This document shows, piece by piece, positions 1 through 6,101 of a DNA stretch of 7,885 nt. Each line of letters starts with the position of its first letter. Positions within the stretch are counted from its first letter, which is position 1. The DNA comes from JAWCMQ01 sp039091255 (lineage in GTDB: Archaea > Aenigmatarchaeota > Aenigmatarchaeia > GW2011-AR5 > JACRAC01): positions 1 through 7,885 of the forward strand of contig JAWCMQ010000009.1 of NCBI GenBank assembly GCA_039091255.1, in the 5' to 3' direction. Both the position numbers and the translations under genes were made by a program. The notes beneath the pieces are model-generated. The model was not told the DNA's origin. It was given only the letters and a program-made list of their open reading frames with translations, and ran no database searches.

Positions 1-1
1 T

Positions 2-160
2 GGTGGCGGCGGCGCAGGCGGCCGCATCATAGTCCGCTACAACACAAGCACGTTCCCCATAGAGAACGTCAACGTCTCCGGCGGCGCCGGATCGCTCGGA
101 AATGGCGAGCCCGGCACCGCGGGCTTCCTTGATGTCGATGATGACCTGCTTACGCTCGCA
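2..160 (+). other. Glycine-rich segment, C-terminal part (domain)
   Basis: The translation opens with GGGAGGRIIVRYNTS and has later glycine clusters at SGGAGSLGNGEPGTAGFL. This resembles the 'GGGGGGRIAIYY ... GAAGTVYL' style glycine-rich segments that occur in large extracellular proteins of archaea and bacteria. Only the final part is inside the window, so the domain limits are unknown. Confidence 0.55.
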
Positions 161-3100
161 GGCGGCTGGTCATGGCTGTCGACGGATGAGCCGCTGTCGT
201 TCGCGAACATAACCGCCAGAAACGGCACCTTCGTCAGGTCGAATGCCACGGTCGTGACGGCGCTCGGCACATACGCTGCGAACGCCAGCAGCAACCTGAC
301 CGTCGAGGCTGGATACTTCACGATAAACGCCACGCGCATCGTGATGCCGCTGAACACCATCAACGCTACGGCAAGCGGCGCGAGGCTTGCTCTGGTGTAC
401 AGCACTACGTTCGACGATGCGGGCAGCAGGTACTTGAACGGAAGCATGCTCTCGCTCGAGAACCGCTCCGTTGCAAGGATAGACTGGATTCGGAACATAA
501 CGGCTGACTCCTACAACCTTAGCACAAAGACGCGGCTTGCGCACAACCTTACGTTCGTGAACTCGACGAGCCAACCCGGCCTGAACAGGTCCGCAAACAT
601 AACGCTGTATAGCATAAGCTGGGAGAAGCCGCAAGCAATCGTCGACTTCGAGGACGACGGCACGTTCGCTGCCTGCAGCGTGCCGCAGTGCTATAACCTG
701 AGCTACAGCAACGTGACGCAGGTGTTCGTGTTCAACGTAACCTCGTTCACGACTTACAGCTCGCAAGAGCAGGCAGCTGAGATAAGCGTCACCCTCAATG
801 CTCCTGCTGATGGTCTGTCGACGCTCTCTAACATGCTCGTCTTCAACTGCACCGCCTCCTCCACCGAGGCCATCCACAGCGTGACGCTTTACACAAACAT
901 ATCAGGCGCATGGCAGGCGGACGTTACGAAGACCTTCAACAGCACAAATGTCACTGCACTTTTCGTAATGGATCGCATCTCGCCCGGCCGCTACGCTTGG
1001 AATTGTCGCGCTGAGACCCAGAGTGCCCAAGCGTTCGCCCCAGCCAATCGCACGTTCCAGGTCAACGCCACGCTCAAGGCCGTCACGACAAAATACAATA
1101 TGACCTCGCCCTACTACTACTACAAGGTCTGGAATGGCAGTGCCTGGGAGCCGACGCAGAACACATCAAGCTTGATATCCGCCAACACGCCCTGGTATCC
1201 CCACTACATCGGCGCAAGCCCCTACCATCGCGAGCTCGCGATGGCAGGCAAGTGCGTCTGGAACGGCACGGGATGGTCAAACTGCTCTTCGGACTACTGG
1301 TTCACGGGTGACCACACGTGGAACTCGCTGGGCCACGGCTTTGCGACTCAGTATTACATATACAATGGCAGCGGCTGGATGGTGCCCTTCTCTGGAGAGA
1401 CGTTCACAGCAGGCCAGATGGCGAGCTACGACGAGCGCGTTGCGATGTTATATCCGGATAACAACTACAACCTCCTGCTCAAGATTTGGAACGGCTATGA
1501 TTATACGTATAACGGCATAGCCGATTGGGCGACTACAGTAGGCCACTGCACCGGCGATGCCGTGTTCGACAGAACCGGCAGGCTGCTCGTTGCTGCTCGG
1601 CGGGTGGCAGGTTCCTATCCGAACTGGAACCTCACGCTCCGCGTCTTCGAACCGAATGGCAGCATCTCCAGCTACGACTCGAGCATGTCGCTTGTGAATT
1701 ACAACGAGCAATGCCCCGAGTCTCTGCACGAAGTCAAGCTCGCTACGAACGGCACGCACACAATCCTGCTCAAGTATGACGCGTGGATAGGCTCCTCCAA
1801 TCCCGGCATCGCTGCAGAGGTCTTCAACGGCACAGCATTCGGCGGCCTCACGCAGCTCGATGCGAGCACCACGCTGAACAAGTCCGTAGTTCAGTGGAGC
1901 CAGCACCACTCTGACATCGCCTTCAACAACGCCACAGCCATGATTGTGTGGGTCGACAACAGCACCAATAATGTGAACTATGCAACATGGAACGGCACCT
2001 TCTCATCCAAGCAGACGCTGGCGATGCCGCAGAAGCCGAAGATGCTTTATCTTGACGGAAACGCCCGCGGCTCAGAGTTCGTGCTCTCGGTCGTGCTTAA
2101 TGACTCAAATGTTCGGCTTTACATCTGGGACGGCGACTCTTGGGACTCCGGAGTGGATTTCGGGAATACATACAAATGGTACAATTACGACCCCTTCTAC
2201 GGCGAATATTTCAGATTTGGCCATGTTCCTGTGGCGTTCTTTGACGGCATGGATGCCAACCTCGAGCCGGTCGTAAAGCTGAACTCTCCGCTCGACAGGA
2301 GCTTCGACCTTGCCAATACATCCAACATAACGTTCAACTGCGAAGTCTGGGACGACAACGGGCTTGAGAACGTCACGATATGGTCGAACCTTTACAATTC
2401 CTCGGGATGGGACCCGATCTACACTGTCCAGGCCAATTATTCGAGATACCTAAATGTCACATACGTTGCAAACACAAGCGGCGCGACGATGGGCATCCGC
2501 GAATGGAACTGCCGCGCCACCGACATCGGGCTGGACTCCTCTGAGCAGGGCATCAACTTCACATTCAGCCTTACTGCGCCTATGTTCAACCTTTCAGATT
2601 GCTACACAGGACCCAACTACGGCGACGCAAGCCTGCCCAATGACCACTATGCGCTTGTTGGAGTCGATGCCAGAGGAAAGGCGCCTGAATGGGTCAAAGC
2701 TTGCCGCTTGCTTGGCAACGTCACGGTCAACGCCTCTAACATTACCCAGACGGGAGCCTTCTACGGCATCGGTTCTGCCCCGTCCGCCAAGCATGTGCTC
2801 GTCGGCGTTGATGAGGTCTATTTCCAGTGGGAAGGGCTGTTCCCAGACGGTTGGAGATCAGATTGGACCGCCGCAGCCCCGCTGCAAAATGCCTCAGTTA
2901 ACCTCGCCAACTGCTACATCGGGGACATGGACTACGGCTACACGAACGACTTCGCCGCAGTCGACCCGCACTTCGCGGTCGTAGGCGCAAGGATAATGGG
3001 TCCGAACCTCGTCGACTCTGACCGAATAGGCTGGGTGCACGTCTGCGAGATTGTGCCCTACGACCTTGTTTCCGTCGCACTGCTTTCACCTGCGGACGGA

Positions 3101-3474
3101 TACGTCACACTGGCAAACTCCACCCAGGTGACGTGCATGGCATCCTCCAGCGCGACGCTTGCAAACGTCACGCTGTGGAACGACGCAAGCGGGGCCTTCG
3201 AGCCGGTCCAGACGCAGTCTGTCTCGGGCAACGTCGCGACAGTCACATTCACGATGGCGCTGCCGTACAGCATGCGAAGCTACCATTGGAACTGCCGCGC
3301 AGTCGATGTCGACGGCCGCGCAGCATTCGCTGCCGAGAACTTCCAGATAACGCGCGGCTGCCGCAACCCGGAGGACAATCTTGTAATAACCGAGGATACA
3401 TATCTATGCCCCGGCACGTTCTATCTCAACGACACGGGCAGCAATGGTACGCTCATCATAGGCGCATCGGACAT
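2..3474 (+). CDS. Giant archaeal surface protein, segment 1 (5' partial, runs into assembly gap)
   Basis: This frame (codons starting at 2, 5, 8...) is open from the window edge to the gap, about 1,157 residues, so the true start lies upstream; GTG at 254 is only an internal valine. Visible order: glycine-rich tail (residues 1-53), beta-rich region with a CSVPQC...FNVTSFTTYS module (about 54-260), Ig-like module (261-354), propeller-like region with W/Y/F-N-G motifs (355-756), Ig-like module (757-859), duplicated Cys domain (860-1022), Ig-like module (1023-1115) and the N-cap of a beta-helix (1116-1157). I counted about 59 N-x-S/T sequons by hand. There are no cytoplasmic enzyme motifs and no membrane span. 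Composition and modules resemble extracellular proteins of DPANN archaea (known style). A role as glycosylated adhesin or envelope protein is inference. The gene continues in frame at 3574 once the gap artefact is collapsed. Confidence 0.9.
161..781 (+). other. Beta-rich, sequon-dense region ending in a CSVPQC / FTTYS module
   Basis: This stretch has alternating hydrophobic residues and about 17 N-x-S/T sites in roughly 207 residues. Its second half reads as a module containing WEKPQAIVDFEDDGTF, a close cysteine pair (CSVPQC) and FNVTSFTTYSS, a combination I associate with DPANN-type surface proteins. I cannot assign a named domain with certainty. No catalytic motif is visible. Confidence 0.5.
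782..1063 (+). other. Ig-like module 1 (FNC...WNC)
   Basis: The module opens with SVTLNAPADG and carries VFNCTA (Cys codon 848-850) and YAWNCRAET (Cys codon 1004-1006), 52 residues apart, followed by NRTFQV. A disulfide linking the two sheets of a beta-sandwich is the obvious reading. The same pattern recurs twice further on in this protein. Confidence 0.7.
1064..2269 (+). repeat. Beta-propeller-like region with eight W/Y/F-N-G motifs
   Basis: Eight related motifs are spaced through about 400 residues: WNGSAW (1130), WNGTGW (1259), YNGSGW (1361), WNGYDY (1487), FEPNGS (1646, weakest), FNGTAF (1823), WNGTF (1988) and WDGDSW (2126). Spacing is 34 to 59 residues, which fits the blade length of a beta-propeller. 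Most are preceded by a short hydrophobic strand (YYKV, LLKI, RLYI). Many also carry a sequon at the turn. Seven or eight blades is inference from motif count; no sialidase Asp-box or catalytic triad is recognised. Confidence 0.55.
2270..2578 (+). other. Ig-like module 2 (FNC...WNC)
   Basis: It opens with VVKLNSPLDRSF, with ITFNCEVWDD (Cys codon 2339-2341) and IREWNCRATD (Cys codon 2510-2512), 57 residues apart, then INFTFSL. It has the same design as the modules at 782 and 3068 and directly follows the propeller-like region. Confidence 0.7.
2579..3067 (+). repeat. Unrecognised duplicated Cys-paired domain
   Basis: Two units share an order of motifs: N-L-[S/A]-[D/N]-C-Y-x-G (Cys codons 2600 and 2912), then H-x-A-x-V-G (His codons 2645 and 2969), then W-V-x-[A/V]-C (Trp codons 2690 and 3032; Cys codons 2702 and 3044). 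Between them lies a further H-V-L-V-G-V-D (His codon 2792) without cysteines, followed by an aromatic stretch (FQWEG, PDGWRSDW). The unit repeat is 104 residues from Cys to Cys. The pairing suggests one disulfide per unit. I do not recognise this as a named family; it could be a lectin-like or other binding module. Confidence 0.55.
3068..3345 (+). other. Ig-like module 3 (VTC...WNC)
   Basis: It opens with VSVALLSPADG, with QVTCMASS (Cys codon 3134-3136) and YHWNCRAVD (Cys codon 3293-3295), 53 residues apart, then AFAAENFQ. It immediately precedes the beta-helix N-cap. Confidence 0.7.
3346..3474 (+). repeat. 129-bp exact duplicate, copy 1 (unmerged contig overlap)
   Basis: It runs from GATAACGCGCGGCTG to CATCGGACAT and ends at the last base before the gap. 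I compared it with 3573-3701 base by base and found no difference. It encodes the start of the beta-helix (ITRGCRNPEDN, ITEDTYLCPGTFYLNDTG, NGTLIIGASD). Because the copy abuts the gap exactly, an assembly overlap is far more likely than a biological repeat. Confidence 0.95.
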
Positions 3475-3572
3475 NNNNNNNNNNNNNNNNNNNNNNNNNN
3501 NNNNNNNNNNNNNNNNNNNNNNNNNNNNNNNNNNNNNNNNNNNNNNNNNNNNNNNNNNNNNNNNNNNNNNNN
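3475..3572. other. Assembly gap 1 (98 N), spurious
   Basis: This run of 98 undetermined bases is bordered directly on both sides by the same 129-base sequence. That is the signature of two contigs whose ends overlap but were scaffolded with an estimated positive gap. The real gap length is probably zero, or strictly minus 129. Confidence 0.95.
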
Positions 3573-3701
3573 GATAACGCGCGGCTGCCGCAACCCGGAG
3601 GACAATCTTGTAATAACCGAGGATACATATCTATGCCCCGGCACGTTCTATCTCAACGACACGGGCAGCAATGGTACGCTCATCATAGGCGCATCGGACA
3701 T
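3573..3701 (+). repeat. 129-bp exact duplicate, copy 2 (unmerged contig overlap)
   Basis: It is identical to 3346-3474 and begins at the first base after the gap. The copies are offset by 227 bases, which is 2 modulo 3. This explains why the frame changes from segment 1 to segment 2. Removing the Ns and one copy joins GASD directly to IFVIGNATEI in a single open frame. Confidence 0.95.
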
Positions 3702-6004
3702 CTTCGTGATAGGAAACGCCACCGAAATCATCCTGCAGGGCAGCGTGGCGGGCTCGAAGGCGATAAATGTGACAGGCTACGGCGACGTGCTGATATCCAA
3801 CATTACCATACGCGGATACGAGACGGCCGTTCATGCCACAAACGCATCTGGCCTTGATTTGCAGAACCTCACGGTATACAACGCGACGAAGTGGGGCGTA
3901 AATTTGGTTGGCAGCTATTCGATAGTTCTTAAGAACAGCACCATCGAGCTCCTTAATGCAAGCGCAACGGCCATCAACATGTCTGGCGACAGCCTTTCCG
4001 TGCGCGGCGTCACGTTCAACGGCACATCGAGCTATTCCATCTACACAAGGGCGAACAACACCTACGTGCAGTCAAGCACGTTCGCTGCCAACTCCAGCCA
4101 GCCAGCCGTTAACTTGAGCAACATGAGCTATCCTCTAACCTTTGTTGTCAGCGGTAACAACTTCAGCAATATTTCTGCAGAGGCAATTTACGTTCACTAT
4201 GCAGCAGAAAGCAACACATCCATTGCCAACAACACAATCAGCAAGCCGTCATTCGGTCGTGCGCTTTATGTCGGCAGCGGCGAAATAGCCCATAACAACA
4301 TCACAAACGGCTACATCGAGGCTCGGCATCGTGCGAACATCACAGGCAACCGCTTGAGCAACGGCAGCATATACGAGCCTGGTTCGGGCACCTACGGATT
4401 CGACCGCGTTGCCGACAACGAGATAAACTGCTCGCCAACAGCCGCCTCGCCGTACAACAGGGGCGTGCACGCCGACGCGCTGATAAGCGCAGTGATTCGG
4501 AACAACACCATCCGCGGCTGCAGCGAAGGCATATACGCCTACGGCGAGTCCGGCGCCTCGACGTATGGCCTGGTCATCGAGGGCAACACCGTCAAGAACT
4601 CGACTGCAGGCATAAAGTTGAGCGGCGATGCCAACACCGGAAACGATGTGACAGCCAACAGCATCGCAAACACGACGTATGGCCTCTACATCGACATCGG
4701 CCCGCGCCAGCTGAACATCTCGCACAACGTCTTCCAGAACAACTCATGGGACGTCATATTCGCAGCGCAAGGCCTCGACAGGGCGCAGCTGAACAATTCG
4801 GGAATGAACAATACATTAAGCAACGGCAGGCTCTTTGAGTACTATCAGAATCTGGCCAACGCCGCGCTGGATGCCTCTTCGAACCTCGGCCTTGTCGGCT
4901 GCTTCAACTGCTCGAATGTGGCCATCCGAGACCTCGTTACAGGCAACAACAGCCACTCCATCATATTCGTCGGCGAGAACCTCACCATCACGAACGTGAC
5001 AGGCCGCCGCCTGTGGGGCGGCTTCGTTGTGCACGTCTCTAACAACACATACATCTCAAATGTGAGCCTTGACGCCACGCAGCGCCTTGCGAACTATCGT
5101 GGAATTGTGATGCGCTATGGCGCAGCTGCGGGAACGTTCGTCAACCACACGATATACAACACCACGCTGGCAAATTTCGATGACGGTATATGGTCCGGCT
5201 CGGTTAGCTCATCCTCCAACATCTCGCTCCGCATCGACAGCGCCCGCATCTACAACTCCTCGGATGGTATCGAGCTAAGCGCGGACAACAGCAACGCCAC
5301 AATCCTCGGCAGCTACATCGAGAACTCCACGGAATCCTCGATTTACATCGGAGGCCCCAACACGGTAGTGCGCAACTCCACAATCAAGAACAACCCGGCT
5401 GTCTCGACATCCGACGGCATTCGTGTAGTCGGGAACAACGTGACCATCAGCAACGTTACCGCCGAAAATGTCTACTACGCTCTCTATGTAGACGGCGATG
5501 ACGCGCGCATCAACAGCACGATCATCAGAAATGCGACATATTACGCGATTTACGGCGCAAGCAGCGCCGACAGGCTCGTCGTGAACAACAGCCTGCTCGA
5601 AATGGTCGCCAGCGGCGTATACGACTCAGGCACAAATCTCACCGCGTCGAACACGGCAATCGCGAACGCTTCGAGCTACTCGATTTACGCCTATGGCGCG
5701 GCTTCGCCCATAGGAGGAAACATAGTGACCAACGTGACGATTTACAATGCATCTACCGCAATATACGGAGCCAACATGACGCTTGCTAATGTTTCGATGA
5801 GCATGGCAAACCGAAGCTCGTCGTATGCGGTCTACCTTGCCGGCGTAGCGCACACGTTCTCCGACGTGAACATGTCGAACTTCAACGGCGACTTCATCCG
5901 CCTCGTGTCTGGAAACCTGACCGCGAGCCGCCTGCGCGTAGAGAACGGAACATCGGGGAATGCGGCAATCTACTTGGCAAAGTCTGGCGCGAACTATCTG
6001 AACC
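3574..6004 (+). CDS. Giant surface protein, segment 2: NosD-like parallel beta-helix (continuation, partial at both ends)
   Basis: The frame with codons at 3574, 3577... is open to the second gap, about 810 residues. The first 42 or so repeat the end of segment 1 because of the assembly overlap. The rest is built of short rungs of roughly 20-25 residues with recurring patterns such as 'I.NNTI', 'G.YI', 'NSTI.N' and 'DGI.LS', typical of right-handed parallel beta-helix (PbH1/NosD-like, CASH-type) proteins. A segment near 4771-4960 (GLDRAQLNN...EYYQN...LVGCFNCSNVAIRDL) resembles the internal capping module of NosD-type helices, suggesting two helix blocks in tandem. I counted about 57 N-x-S/T sequons after 3702. 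I see no pectinase, lyase or other hydrolase active site. Some beta-helix proteins bind or cut polysaccharides, but here a structural or binding role is only inferred. A start further upstream at 3133 in this frame would be chance read-through of the other frame. Confidence 0.9.
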
Positions 6005-6101
6005 NNNNNNNNNNNNNNNNNNNNNNNNNNNNNNNNNNNNNNNNNNNNNNNNNNNNNNNNNNNNNNNNNNNNNNNNNNNNNNNNNNNNNNNNNNNNNNNN
6101 N
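6005..6101. other. Assembly gap 2 (97 N), probably real missing sequence
   Basis: This run of 97 undetermined bases lies inside the beta-helix region. Unlike the first gap, I see no shared sequence between its flanks (ends ...GCGAACTATCTGAACC, resumes AGCGATGCCAGCGC...). To keep one frame across it, the true missing length must be 2 modulo 3, so 97 is not the exact length if the gene is intact. Confidence 0.95.

Noticed and set aside
254..256. GTG as the true start of the protein
   Set aside because: The frame is open upstream to base 2 and encodes a coherent glycine-rich segment with sequons. No ribosome binding site or signal peptide follows the GTG.
170..877. Minus-strand open frame of 235 residues
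   Set aside because: It lies wholly inside the plus-strand surface protein gene, has an Arg/Val/Ala-rich composition typical of antisense reading of GC-rich codons, and shows no recognisable motif. The same holds for minus-strand frames at 1448-1909, 4249-4725, 5626-6192, 6159-6569 and 7314-7754.
2454..2984. Plus-strand open frame of 176 residues in another phase
   Set aside because: It overlaps the Ig-like and Cys-domain coding sequence. Its product is Ser/Thr/Arg/Pro-rich without pattern, whereas the main frame shows clear repeated motifs there.
3133..3474. A start at 3133 for the beta-helix protein
   Set aside because: This reads the wrong phase upstream of the gap (Arg/His-rich, patternless) and reaches the beta-helix frame only because the gap length happens to be open in that phase.
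3346..3701. Biological tandem duplication, target-site duplication or programmed frameshift at the gap
   Set aside because: The copies are identical and stop exactly at both gap edges, which is the mark of overlapping contig ends. Gap length is an estimate, so the apparent frame change is not evidence of frameshifting.
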